From positions 248,001 to 312,000 of the forward strand of contig NZ_FMZU01000002.1 in assembly GCF_900101545.1 (NCBI RefSeq): 64,000 nucleotides of DNA, in the 5' to 3' direction. Under the pieces are notes generated by a model. The model was not told the DNA's origin. It saw nothing but the letters and a program-made list of their open reading frames with translations, and did no database searches. The DNA comes from Variovorax sp. CF079. Lineage in GTDB: Bacteria > Pseudomonadota > Gammaproteobacteria > Burkholderiales > Burkholderiaceae_C. Every line of letters begins with the position of its first letter. Positions within the stretch are counted from its first letter, which is position 1. Positions 29,748-38,043 of this stretch are shown piece after piece. Made by a program: the position numbers and the translations under genes.

Positions 29748-29923
29748 CGAGGTTTTCGTGTCTTGGGTGCCACGAAACCTATGGGGCGCTTGGCTGGCTC
29801 GGGTGGTGTCATCAATTCGCGCAGCGCATCGAAAACCTGCCGAAGCTGGTTGCGCGTGTTGCGGCTGAAGGACTCATGCTGCATCGCCACAAGCTCCGTC
29901 TTCTTTTCGAGTTCGGCCAGCCG
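29744..29923 (-). pseudogene. C-terminal remnant of an ORF6N-domain (phage antirepressor-like) gene
   Basis: On the minus strand, a 59-codon open stretch between a TAG at 29924 and a TAA at 29744 reads AELEKKTELVAMQHESFSRN, then TRNQLRQVFDALRELMTPPE and KRPIGFVAPKTRKPR. This is the wording I know from the coiled-coil and tail of ORF6N-domain proteins, whose N-terminal DNA-binding part is missing here. There is no start codon or ribosome site, so it is a decayed fragment. It is followed upstream by palindromic repeats rather than by more of the gene. Confidence 0.65.
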
Positions 29924-29947
29924 CTACTTTGCTACATACAAGGGTTA

Positions 29948-30019
29948 GGGTGAGGGCTCAGCAACCGGCGCCATCGCCACCACGGCCGCAGCCCTCACCC
30001 CTGCCCTCTCCCAGAGGGC
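29948..30019. repeat. Inverted-repeat element between the MT operon and the RibD-type gene
   Basis: GGGTGAGGGCT (29948-29958) and AGCCCTCACCC (29990-30000) are exact 11-base inverted copies with a 31-base loop. A second stem GCCCTCT-CCC-AGAGGGC follows at 30003-30019. CCCTCACCC...CCCTCTCCC palindromes of this kind are dispersed intergenic elements in many proteobacteria. It could end transcription of both convergent units. It also supplies the stop and last eight codons of the RibD-type gene. Confidence 0.65.
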
Positions 30020-30852
30020 GCAAGGCGCAGATCCAGATCCCACATCACATCCGCCCCCATGCGAAAGACGCGGCTTGCGGGACGCGGGCAATCGCGCATC
30101 GCCGCGCTTTGCGGCAGCAGCAGCCCGGGACGCCCGCCGCCGATCAGCACCGGCGCGACGCTGAGGTGCAGGCGGTCCATGCACCCCTGCGCGATGAAGC
30201 GCGAGATCGTGATACCCCCGCCCTCGACGAACAGCACGCGCAGGCCGCGCTGCTGCAGCGCGGCCAGCAGGGCGCGCAAGTCCATTGCGCCCTTGGCGTC
30301 CACCAGGCCCGGCACGCCCAGCACCTGATCGGCACCCACGCGCTGCGCTGCTTCGGCTTCACGTGCCGCGTCGCACACGAGCAGGGTCGGCGCCTGGCGA
30401 TCGGTGAAGACGCGCAGCGTCGGCGTCAGGCGCAGGGCCGGGTCGAGCACGACGCGCACCGGGTTGTCGCCCGCCACGCGGCGCGTGGTGAGCTGCGGGT
30501 TGTCGATGGCCGCGCTGCCGGCGCCCACGATGACCGCATCGCTGAGTGCGCGCAGCCGGTGCAGGTGCAGCAGCACCTGCTCGCCGTTCACGTAGTTGGA
30601 GTCGCCGCCCCGCGTGGCGATACAGCCGTCGAGGCTCTGGCCCAACTGGCCGATCACCCAGGGCGTGGCCTCGGCCGTCCGCTCGAGCAGGGGCTGTAGC
30701 AGTGCCAGGAGCTCGACAGCTTCGTCGTCCCAATCCTCGCCCGGCACCAGTGGCGTCGCCGGCGGCTCCCCGCTGCGGCGACGCCGGACGATGTCCAGAC
30801 ACAGCGGCCACAGCGCTTCCATGCCGAAGCTGCGGGGTTGGGTCGAGCTCAT
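29995..30852 (-). CDS. RibD-C / dihydrofolate-reductase-like family reductase
   Basis: Reductase of 285 aa of the RibD C-terminal (DHFR-like) family, which in riboflavin synthesis reduces a pyrimidine-ribose amine with NADPH. After a helical N-terminal part, the domain begins VIGQLGQSLDGCIATRGGDSNYVNG (about residue 66 on). It continues with LSDAVIVGAGSAAIDNPQLTTR and VLFVEGGGITISRFIAQGCMDRLHLSVAPVLIGGG, all family hallmarks. The deaminase half of RibD is absent. The start is uncertain: ATG 30852, or GTG 30879 overlapping the upstream stop (GTGA). The end runs into an inverted-repeat element. Its pteridine/flavin-type chemistry suits the neighbouring operon. Confidence 0.82.
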   Translation of the reverse strand: MSSTQPRSFGMEALWPLCLDIVRRRRSGEPPATPLVPGEDWDDEAVELLALLQPLLERTAEATPWVIGQLGQSLDGCIATRGGDSNYVNGEQVLLHLHRLRALSDAVIVGAGSAAIDNPQLTTRRVAGDNPVRVVLDPALRLTPTLRVFTDRQAPTLLVCDAAREAEAAQRVGADQVLGVPGLVDAKGAMDLRALLAALQQRGLRVLFVEGGGITISRFIAQGCMDRLHLSVAPVLIGGGRPGLLLPQSAAMRDCPRPASRVFRMGADVMWDLDLRLAPSGRGQG

Positions 30853-30875
30853 GAGCGGGCGCGGGTTGCGGGCAT

Positions 30876-31742
30876 TCACCACCTGGGCTTGTAGTAGGGA
30901 TCGTCCATGTTAGCGGCGGGCCCGTCGACCCCGCCGCCCCAATGCGCCAATGCCAGCGCGGCTGCAACCCACAAGGCGGCCACCGCGGCCACGATCAGCG
31001 TTTCGACCCAGGGGCGGCCCTCGCCGCGCCGCAGGCGCCGATGTCCCCATCGCACCAGCGAGCCGGAGGTGAAGGATGCAGCCAGCAGCAGCAACGCGCC
31101 CGGCCGGGCCGGCGTCAGCAATGCCGTGGCCTGTGCCAGCGCCAGCCAGGCCAGCAGCGCGACGACCGCGCCGCTGGCGCCGAAAGCGATGCGCCCCACA
31201 GGCCAGAGCCACAGCGCGCAGCCCGCCAGCGCGGCGCCCAGCCCGAGGCTCAGCTCGAACAGCAGGGCAGAGCCGGACATCATCGCGAGCGCCGCCAGCC
31301 CGAAGCTCGCGAGCACGAGCATCGCGATCGCATCGGCGCGCCGCGGGGTTTCCTTCAACACGGCGCGGATCACCGCCAGACCCAGCAGCCAGATGCCGAT
31401 CTTGAGCGGCAGCGGCTGCCAGGCCAGGATCGCCAGCACCAGGGCCCACAGGATGCCGGCTGCCAGCCACTGCGCGCGCCGGCCGGCGCGCATGGCTTCG
31501 AGGCCGAGGCCAAGCAGCGCAGCCGCCGCATAGACCCACGGCAGCTTCTCGGTCAGCGCGCCCGGCATCAGCCGCCAGCCCAGCACCCACAGCACCGTGC
31601 CGACGATCGCCACCGCGACGCCCACTGCGGCCCAGCGCGCGGCCTGGACCGGGCCCAGCACGCCGCGCAGAAACCCCGTCGCCGCGAATGCAATGCAAAG
31701 CGGCAGCGCCAGGCTCTGGAACAGCGGGTGGTGGAAGTCCAT
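30876..31742 (-). CDS. Polytopic membrane protein, function unknown
   Basis: Integral membrane protein of 288 aa with about nine hydrophobic segments, rich in Ala, Leu and Trp (for example GLEAMRAGRRAQWLAAGILWALVLAILAW and WVETLIVAAVAALWVAAALALAHW). It ends in a short soluble tail, DPYYKPRW. I recognise no family. It lies directly upstream of, and overlaps or nearly overlaps, the RibD-type gene, so both are likely one transcript; a transport or anchoring role for that pathway is possible but unsupported. Confidence 0.7.
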   Translation of the reverse strand: MDFHHPLFQSLALPLCIAFAATGFLRGVLGPVQAARWAAVGVAVAIVGTVLWVLGWRLMPGALTEKLPWVYAAAALLGLGLEAMRAGRRAQWLAAGILWALVLAILAWQPLPLKIGIWLLGLAVIRAVLKETPRRADAIAMLVLASFGLAALAMMSGSALLFELSLGLGAALAGCALWLWPVGRIAFGASGAVVALLAWLALAQATALLTPARPGALLLLAASFTSGSLVRWGHRRLRRGEGRPWVETLIVAAVAALWVAAALALAHWGGGVDGPAANMDDPYYKPRW

Positions 31743-31771
31743 CCCTACGGTTATGCAGGTGCAATGCCGAT

Positions 31772-32443
31772 TCAGTCAACGCTGGCATCTTGGGGCGAAA
31801 CGCCCTGTGCCAGGGCCGCATCGTGCTGCGCGTCGAGGGCGCGCCTGAAGCCGTCGCGCTGCTGCAGGCGTTGCCAGTAGGCGGCAACGGCGGCCGGAAG
31901 CTGCGCAACCAGGTCCAGCTTGCTGGCCAGCATCAGCGCATAGCCGACCGAGATGTCGGCGGCGGTGAAGCGTCCCGCGCTGAGGAAGTCTTCCTGCTGC
32001 AGCACCGCATCGATGCCGCGCAGCCGTGCCAGGAACCATCGCGTGTAGTCCTCGGCCGCCTGCGGCAGCTTGCGCTCGTCGGGCTCGAAGCGGCCGTAGC
32101 GCAGCACGATGGTCTGGGGGAAGGTCAGCGTGGCTTCGCCCTGGTGCAACCCATTGAGCCAGGCGCCGAAGCCGGGCTCGTGGGGGCGAACGGCCAGGCC
32201 GTGCAGGTTGTCCGGGTCGAAGCGCTCGGCCAGGTACTGGCAGATCGCGGCCGACTCCGTCATCCGGGTCTCGCCGTCGATGAGGTAGGGAATGGTGCCG
32301 AGCGGATTGATCTCGAGGTAGCTGCGCTGCAGCGCGCGCGGCGGGAAGGGCAGCATGCGCAGCTCGTAAGGTGCGCCCAACTCTTCGAGCATCCACAGCG
32401 GGCGGAAGGAGCGGGCGCTGACGCAGTGGTAGAGGACGACCAT
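31772..32443 (-). CDS. Glutathione S-transferase family protein
   Basis: Cytosolic GST of 223 aa. The N-terminal thioredoxin-like domain reads VVLYHCVSARSFRPLWMLEELGAPYELRMLPFPPRA..YLEINPLGTIPYLIDGETRMTESAAICQYLAERF; the cis-proline and the glutathione-binding ES pair are in IPYLIDG and MTESAAI. The C-terminal helical domain carries FTAADISVGYAL (N-capping box about residue 160). The serine in SARSFRP is a likely catalytic residue, as in beta/theta-like bacterial enzymes. The start at 32443 follows the domain; it is 32 bp after the Bug-type gene. Confidence 0.9.
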   Translation of the reverse strand: MVVLYHCVSARSFRPLWMLEELGAPYELRMLPFPPRALQRSYLEINPLGTIPYLIDGETRMTESAAICQYLAERFDPDNLHGLAVRPHEPGFGAWLNGLHQGEATLTFPQTIVLRYGRFEPDERKLPQAAEDYTRWFLARLRGIDAVLQQEDFLSAGRFTAADISVGYALMLASKLDLVAQLPAAVAAYWQRLQQRDGFRRALDAQHDAALAQGVSPQDASVD

Positions 32444-32475
32444 TTGGGCCGACTCTACCCGCGTCCGCAGCCCAT

Positions 32476-33453
32476 TCAATCGAGCGTTGCTCCGGATTGC
32501 TTTACCAGCTTCTGGTGCTTGCTCAGCTCGGCCTGGAAGAAGGCCGGCGCCGCGTCGGGGCCGGTGTTCAGCACCATGAGCCCCTGGCCGGCGATCGCGT
32601 TCTGCGCCTCGGGCGAGGCCAGCGCGGTCTTCATCGCGCCGCTGTAGCCGTCGACGATGTTCTTCGGCAGCCCGGCCGGCCCGATCAGCGCGATCCATGC
32701 GTCGAAGCTGTAGCCGGGCACGCCGGCCTCCGCCGCGGTCGGGACCTCGGGCAGCGCGCCGGAACGCGTGGGCGTCGACACGGCCAGCGCGCGCAGCGTG
32801 CCGGCCTTGATCTGCGGCGCCACCTGCGACACCGACACGAAGCCCAGCTGCACCTGGCCACCGATCAGGTCGGTGACGAGCGCGCCGGTGCCGCGGTAGG
32901 GCACATGCTTCATCTCGATGCCGGTCTCGCTGACCAGCAGCTCGCCGGCCAGGTGCAGCGTGCTGCCGTTGCCGGCCGAGCCGAAGTTGAGCGTGCCGGG
33001 CTTGGCCTTGGCGAGCGCGATCAGTTCCTTGACGTTCTTCGCCGGTACCGAGGGGTGCACCACCAGCACCAGCGGCACGGTGGCGATCACCGCGATCGGC
33101 GTGATGTCCTTCAGCGTGTCGTAGGGCACGGTCTTGTAGATGCCCGGGTTGATCACGTGGTTCGACGAGATCATGCCGAGCGTGAGGCCGTCCTTCGGCG
33201 CCTTCGCGATCTGCGTGGTGCCTGGGATGCCGCCGGCGCCGGCGATGTTCTCGACCACGACCGGATGGCCCGCGGCCTTGCCGAAGGACGGGCCGATGGC
33301 GCGCGCGACCGCGTCCACTGTGGAGCCGGCCGCCAGCGGCACGACCATGCGGATCGGCTTTTCGGAGGCCGGTGCCTGGGCGAGCGCTGCGGTCGCCAAG
33401 GCGGCGCTGGCGAGCGATGCCGCGATGCGGCGGATCAGGGGGGCTTTCATCAT
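32476..33453 (-). CDS. Bug-family (TctC) tripartite tricarboxylate transporter substrate-binding protein
   Basis: Periplasmic solute-binding protein of 325 aa with a signal peptide ending ALAQA. It has family blocks EKPIRMVVPLAAGSTVDAVARAIGP, VVVENIAGAGGIPGTTQIAKAPKDGLTLGM, LNFGSAGNGSTLHLAGEL and FDAWIALIGPAGLPK. Bug proteins bind carboxylates and are extremely numerous in Burkholderiales, usually without adjacent TctAB permease genes, as here. It follows the aconitase-like gene by 26 bp with a GGAGACAC ribosome site, so its ligand may be a di- or tricarboxylate processed by that dehydratase. Confidence 0.93.
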   Translation of the reverse strand: MMKAPLIRRIAASLASAALATAALAQAPASEKPIRMVVPLAAGSTVDAVARAIGPSFGKAAGHPVVVENIAGAGGIPGTTQIAKAPKDGLTLGMISSNHVINPGIYKTVPYDTLKDITPIAVIATVPLVLVVHPSVPAKNVKELIALAKAKPGTLNFGSAGNGSTLHLAGELLVSETGIEMKHVPYRGTGALVTDLIGGQVQLGFVSVSQVAPQIKAGTLRALAVSTPTRSGALPEVPTAAEAGVPGYSFDAWIALIGPAGLPKNIVDGYSGAMKTALASPEAQNAIAGQGLMVLNTGPDAAPAFFQAELSKHQKLVKQSGATLD

Positions 33454-33479
33454 CGTCACGTGTGTCTCCTTGTCTTGTT

Positions 33480-35474
33480 TCATGGATGCCGGCGTCGCAG
33501 TTCCTCGAAGGACAGCAGCTCGCCTGCGATGGCGCTCGCGGCCACGGTCGGCGGGCTCGCGAGCCAGACCTGGCCCGGTCCGCCGCGGCCCGGAAAGTTG
33601 CGGTTGATCGCGCTCACGGTGACCTCTTCCTTGCGCACCGAGGTGCCCGGGCCGCAGTTGCCGCAGGCGCCGCACGACGGTTGCAGGATGCGCGCACCGA
33701 CCCGCGCGAAGGCATCGAGGTAGCCGCGCGCCGCGCAGTGGTCGCGCACCGCGGTCGTGCCGAATTGGAGGTAGAGCGACACGCGATCCGGCACGCGCAG
33801 GCCGCGGTCGGCCGCCCAGCGCAGCACCTCGTGATAGTGGTCGAAGTCTTCGCGCTTGCCCGCGGTGCAGGAGCCGCCGTAGGCGATGTCGATGCGCACC
33901 GGCTCCTCGAGCGCCGCCAGCGGCAGCCCGTTGCCGGGGTCGCCAGGGCGGGCCACCATCGGCGGCACCGCGGTGCAATCGACGCGGATCGTCTCCGCAT
34001 AGACCGCGTCCGCATCGCTGCGCATCCACGGCTCGAGCACGAAGTCGATGCCGCGCCGCTCGCGCAGGAAGCGCACCGTTTCCGCGTCGGGCGCGACGAT
34101 GCCGGTGAAGCCTCCGAGCTCGGCCGTCATGTTGGTGAGCGTCGCGCGCTCGTCGGTCGACAGCTGCGCGACCACCTCGCCGGTGAATTCGAACACCCGG
34201 CCCACGCCGCCGCCGGCGCGGATGCGCGGCTCGGCCAGCAGGTGCAGCACGATGTCCTTGGCGGTCACGCCGGGCCGCAGCGCGCCGTCGAACACGATGT
34301 GCAGCGACTGCGGCACGGTGAGCCGCAGCGCGCCGGTCACGAAGGCATTGGCCATGTCGGTAGTGCCGACGCCGAATGCCACGCAGCCCAGCGCGCCGCT
34401 GTGCGGCGTGTGCGAGTCGGTGCCGACCACGACCTGGCCCGGCAGCGCGTAGCGCTCGGCCATCATCGCGTGCGAGATGCCGGCGATGTTGCTGCCGTCG
34501 TCGGTGCGCGCCTCCTCCTCGGTCAGGGTGCGGTGCGAGCGCAGGCCGTACGCGGCCGCGAATTCGCGCTGCGCCTCGACCATGCGGTGCACGTTGGGCA
34601 CCAGGCCGCCGCGCACGTGGGCCGGGCTTTCCTCGACGTAGGAGGTGTGGTCCTCGAACACCACGATCGATGCCGGCTCGTGCAGGTTCAACGGCTTGCG
34701 GAAGGTCGCATGCAGCATGTGCGCCGCCATGCCGGTGTAGTACTCGTGGATGAAGCGCCAGTCGGCACGTACGAAGGCGCCGTCGCCGGGCGCCGGGTGC
34801 GCCTCGGTGAGCTCGGTCGCGAGCGCATGGCGGGCCACGATCTTCTCGAACAGCGTGCGTGGCCGCTCGGGCGGCGCGCCCTCGGCGCTCCGGATGCGGC
34901 ACATGAAGTGCTGGCCGAAGCGCAGCAGGCCGCCGCTTTGCAGGATGGCCGCGGCGAGCGCATCGCGGCCGGCGACGAGTTCGGCGAGCGGAATCGCCTC
35001 GCCGGCGCGGATGCGTTCGACCAGCCCGAAATCGGTGGAGGTGAAGAGGCCGATGTTGTCGGCGTTCTGGCGGTAGATGCGCTCGAAGCTCTCCCCGATC
35101 ACGAGCCGCACGCCGGCCAGTTTCTCGGCCGCGGGGCTGTGCTCGCGCGACGAGCCCTTGCCGTAGCGCCTGCCCGCGACCACTACCTCGATGCCGCTCG
35201 CGCGGACCGCATCGGTGCCGACGGGCAGGCGGTCACCGGTCTTGAAGCCGGTGTAGGGGTAGCGGCCGAGCTTGTCGTCGTAATGGGTGAGGATGGGCAG
35301 CGGTGTGATCTCGTCGGTCGAGATGTCGTCGCGCAAGGGCATGGCTTTCGCCAGTGCCGGCGTTTCGCCGCGCAGGCATTGTTCGACGACTTCGGGTGAG
35401 CTGCTCAAGAAGAGCAGCCTGGGCGCGAAGCGAAGCGCCGGAAGATCGTCGGAAGCTGGCGCAAGGGCTGGCAT
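33480..35474 (-). CDS. Aconitase-family hydratase with N-terminal swivel domain (LeuD-LeuC-like fusion)
   Basis: Fe-S hydro-lyase of 664 aa. Residues about 45-200 are a LeuD-like swivel domain (ISTDEITPLPILTHYDDKLG, GRRYGKGSSREHSPAAEKLAG). The remainder is the LeuC-like catalytic part with VVVGTDSHTPHSGALGCVAFGVG and the cluster cysteines in YGGSCTAGKRED and QPSCGACGNCGPGTS. The domain order is swivel first, the reverse of aconitase A and IRP-type enzymes, and there is no AcnB HEAT-like domain. A dehydratase of a hydroxy-acid is certain; the substrate is not. It is next to a Bug-type binding protein and a LysR gene, suggesting an inducible carboxylate pathway. Confidence 0.88.
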   Translation of the reverse strand: MPALAPASDDLPALRFAPRLLFLSSSPEVVEQCLRGETPALAKAMPLRDDISTDEITPLPILTHYDDKLGRYPYTGFKTGDRLPVGTDAVRASGIEVVVAGRRYGKGSSREHSPAAEKLAGVRLVIGESFERIYRQNADNIGLFTSTDFGLVERIRAGEAIPLAELVAGRDALAAAILQSGGLLRFGQHFMCRIRSAEGAPPERPRTLFEKIVARHALATELTEAHPAPGDGAFVRADWRFIHEYYTGMAAHMLHATFRKPLNLHEPASIVVFEDHTSYVEESPAHVRGGLVPNVHRMVEAQREFAAAYGLRSHRTLTEEEARTDDGSNIAGISHAMMAERYALPGQVVVGTDSHTPHSGALGCVAFGVGTTDMANAFVTGALRLTVPQSLHIVFDGALRPGVTAKDIVLHLLAEPRIRAGGGVGRVFEFTGEVVAQLSTDERATLTNMTAELGGFTGIVAPDAETVRFLRERRGIDFVLEPWMRSDADAVYAETIRVDCTAVPPMVARPGDPGNGLPLAALEEPVRIDIAYGGSCTAGKREDFDHYHEVLRWAADRGLRVPDRVSLYLQFGTTAVRDHCAARGYLDAFARVGARILQPSCGACGNCGPGTSVRKEEVTVSAINRNFPGRGGPGQVWLASPPTVAASAIAGELLSFEELRRRHP

Positions 35475-35553
35475 GCCTGATCTTCGCGTCAGGCCCTCGG
35501 GCCGAAAAGCGCCAAGGCGGCACAGGGGCTCTCGCGAAATGCGAGATGGGGAC

Positions 35554-36444
35554 TTACCCGCGCAGCGCGTCGATCAATGCCGCGACCGAGCGCGGCCTTG
35601 GCGTCTTGCGCAGCGCGTAGAGATGCAGCTCGCGCGCCGCCCACGCTTCGTCGAGCGGCCGGCGCACGAAGCGCGGGCTGCCGGCATAGGCCGCGGCGGC
35701 GCTTTGCGGAACCACCGCAATGCCCAGGCCCGCCTCGACCATGCGGCAGACCGCATCGAAGCTGCTGACCGACACGGTGGGCGCAAAAGGTTTTTCTTGC
35801 AGTGCCTGGGCACGTTCGTGCAGGCAGCGGTCGAGCGCGCCGCCCTGGTGGACGCCGATCAGCGGATGGTCCAGCAGCTCGGCGAAGCCGACGGCCTTTC
35901 GTTTGGCCAGCGCATGGCCGGCGGGCAGCACCACCTGCAGCGGATCGGTCGCGAAGCGCCAGGCATCGAGCCCGGCGGGTACCGGCGCCTCCACGCCCAC
36001 GCCGACGTCGGCACGGTCGTCGAGGCAGGCGCGGATGACGTCGCGCGTGTCTTCTTCATGCAGCGAGATCTGGACGCGCGGATATCGGGCCATGAAGGCC
36101 TGCAGACGTTCGGGCAGGAAGCCGATCACGGCCGACATGTTGGCGTAGAGCCTGACCGTGCCGCGCACTTCGTCACCCTCGATTTGCACCTCGCGCACCA
36201 GCGACTGCAGGTCGTTGTCGATCTGCTGCCCGCGCTCGAGCACGAGGCGGCCCGCATCGGTGAGCGCGATGCCGCGCGGCGAGCGCACGAAAAGGGCAGT
36301 GCCGAAGGCGTGCTCGAGATCGGCGATGCGCCGGCTCAGCGCCGAGGGCGCGATGTGCTCGAGCGCCGCGCCGCGCACGATGGAGCCGGCGCGCGCCGTC
36401 GAGACGAAGAGTCGCAGGCTGTAGGCATCGATGCGGCGGGTCAT
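35554..36444 (-). CDS. LysR-family transcriptional regulator
   Basis: Regulator of 296 aa with an N-terminal winged helix-turn-helix (residues about 4-62: LRLFVSTARAGSIVRGAALEHIAPSALSRRIADLEHAFGTALFVRSPRGIALTDAG). A periplasmic-binding-like effector domain follows (GTVRLYANMSAVIGFLPERL... and GLGIAVVPQSAAAAY). It reads in the same direction as the aconitase-like, Bug and GST genes downstream (79 bp gap) and is divergent from an FAD reductase (65 bp gap). The divergent promoter is the classical LysR target, so either unit may be regulated. The ATG at 36444 begins the domain. Confidence 0.92.
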   Translation of the reverse strand: MTRRIDAYSLRLFVSTARAGSIVRGAALEHIAPSALSRRIADLEHAFGTALFVRSPRGIALTDAGRLVLERGQQIDNDLQSLVREVQIEGDEVRGTVRLYANMSAVIGFLPERLQAFMARYPRVQISLHEEDTRDVIRACLDDRADVGVGVEAPVPAGLDAWRFATDPLQVVLPAGHALAKRKAVGFAELLDHPLIGVHQGGALDRCLHERAQALQEKPFAPTVSVSSFDAVCRMVEAGLGIAVVPQSAAAAYAGSPRFVRRPLDEAWAARELHLYALRKTPRPRSVAALIDALRG

Positions 36445-36509
36445 GCCGCGCATCCTAAGGGCGCGGCCCGCCGAGCGAGAATCTGCAGGCATCAACGAAA
36501 AAGCCAACC

Positions 36510-37739
36510 ATGCATTCAAGCAGAGACATCGTGATCGTCGGCGGCGGCCATGCCGCGGCACAGCTGTGCGCCGGCCTGGCGGAGGCGGGGCAGGGCGCCC
36601 GCGTGCACCTGGTGTGCGAAGAGAGCTCGATCCCCTATCACCGGCCGCCGCTGTCCAAGACCTTCCTCAAGAGTCCGGACGAGGCGCCGCAGCTCCACCG
36701 CGCCGAGGCGTGGTATGCCGAGGCCGGGATCACGATGCACCTGGGCGACCCGGCGCTTGTGATCGATCGCGCGGCGCGCACCGTCACGCTGCGTTCAGGC
36801 ACCGTGCTCGGCTGGGAGCGGCTGGTGCTCGCGACCGGCACCCGCGCACGACGGTTGCCGGCGCTGGTGGGGCTGGAGAACGTCGCGCTGCTGCGTGCCG
36901 CCGATGAGGCCGCGCAGCTGCGCTCGATGCTGATGGCGGCAGAGCACGTCACGGTGCTCGGCGGCGGGTTCATCGGCCTCGAAGTGGCGGCGACGGCGCT
37001 GGCGCTCGGCAAGCGCGCGAGCGTTCTGGAAAGCGCGCCGCGGCTCTTGAGCCGGGCCGTGTCGCCCGCCTTGTCCGAGCATGTGCTCGCGACCCATCGC
37101 GCCGCGGGCATGGACATCCGCACCGGCGTGCAATGCGGCGCCTGGCAGACCGAGGGCCGGCGTCTCGCGGCGATCGAGCTCGACGGCGTGGCGCAGCCGG
37201 TCGACCTGATGCTGCTCGGCATCGGCGCCGTGCCCGAGACCGCGCTCGCGCAGGCCGCCGGGCTGGAGTGCGCCGATGGCATCGTGGTCGACGCCTACAT
37301 GCAGACCAGCGACGAGGCCGTGCTCGCGGTCGGCGACTGCACGCGCTTTCCGGATCGGCGCGCAGGCCAGGCCTTGCGGCTGGAGTCGGTGCAGAACGCC
37401 AATGACCAGGCGCGCACGGCCGTCGCCACCCTGACCGGCGCGGCCCGTCCGCACGACGCGGTGCCGTGGTTCTGGTCGGATCAGGGCAGCCTGCGCTTGC
37501 AGATGGCCGGGCTGGTCCCCGCCGAAGGCACGGCCGGCGCGAGCATGGTGCGGCGCCCGGGCGCCAATCCGGCTTCGTTCTCGCTGCTGCACTACGTGGA
37601 CGGCGTGCTGCGCTGCGTCGAGTCGGTCAATGCGCCGGTAGACCACATGATGAGCCGCAAGCTGCTGGAAGCCGGACGCAGCCCGGACCCGGCGGTTGCG
37701 GCAGACTCCGCCGTGCCCCTGAAGACGCACCTGGCCTGA
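36510..37739 (+). CDS. FAD-dependent ferredoxin/rubredoxin reductase-type oxidoreductase
   Basis: Pyridine-nucleotide-dependent flavoprotein of 409 aa, of the type that feeds electrons to ferredoxins of cytochrome P450 or dioxygenases. The FAD motif is IVIVGGGHAAAQL (residues 7-19), then PYHRPPLSKTFL. The NAD(P) motif is VTVLGGGFIGLEVAATA (about 149-165), and the second FAD contact is VLAVGDCTRFP (about 270-280). The C-terminal domain contains PWFWSDQGSLRLQMAGL, typical of rhodocoxin/putidaredoxin reductases. No ferredoxin or oxygenase gene is adjacent, so its partner lies elsewhere. The first glycine-rich motif has GGGHAA where GxGxxG is usual. Confidence 0.9.
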   Translation: MHSSRDIVIVGGGHAAAQLCAGLAEAGQGARVHLVCEESSIPYHRPPLSKTFLKSPDEAPQLHRAEAWYAEAGITMHLGDPALVIDRAARTVTLRSGTVLGWERLVLATGTRARRLPALVGLENVALLRAADEAAQLRSMLMAAEHVTVLGGGFIGLEVAATALALGKRASVLESAPRLLSRAVSPALSEHVLATHRAAGMDIRTGVQCGAWQTEGRRLAAIELDGVAQPVDLMLLGIGAVPETALAQAAGLECADGIVVDAYMQTSDEAVLAVGDCTRFPDRRAGQALRLESVQNANDQARTAVATLTGAARPHDAVPWFWSDQGSLRLQMAGLVPAEGTAGASMVRRPGANPASFSLLHYVDGVLRCVESVNAPVDHMMSRKLLEAGRSPDPAVAADSAVPLKTHLA

Positions 37740-37961
37740 TCAGTTCGTCATGCTGCGGCGCCGCGGGGGCGCAGCGCTCCTGCGCAGCTCGGCATCCATC
37801 ACGCGGGTTCCGGCCGCTAGCGCGGCCTCGTAAGTGTCGGCGTCGTATTCCGCCGATTTCAGAACCTTCCGCGGCGCGCCGTCGGTGTCGGTTTCGAGCA
37901 GCGTCCAGACGAAGGATCCGGGCACCGGCTCATCGATGGTGAGTTTGATCGGATTTTTCAT
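37740..37961 (-). CDS. Small hypothetical protein (73 aa)
   Basis: Short soluble protein beginning MKNPIKLTIDEPVPGSFVWTLLETD, continuing with DGAPRKVLKSAEYDADTYEAALAAGTRVMDAEL and ending in a basic tail. The predicted beta-beta-alpha order resembles small stress-type proteins of Burkholderiales but I recognise no family. It abuts the FAD reductase stop on the opposite strand. The start at 37961 is the ATG beginning the conserved-looking part; upstream in-frame sequence lacks coding character. Confidence 0.6.
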   Translation of the reverse strand: MKNPIKLTIDEPVPGSFVWTLLETDTDGAPRKVLKSAEYDADTYEAALAAGTRVMDAELRRSAAPPRRRSMTN

Positions 37962-38043
37962 GGCCCACTCATCCTGGGCGCCGAGGTCCTCGATTTCTGT
38001 AGGCGAAGACCGATCGTCGCGCCGGTTACATCGACTGGCGGTT

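Noticed and set aside
29763..29948. 61-codon plus-strand frame after the methyltransferase
   Set aside because: It is the antisense of the ORF6N-type remnant, whose minus-strand translation is far more protein-like.
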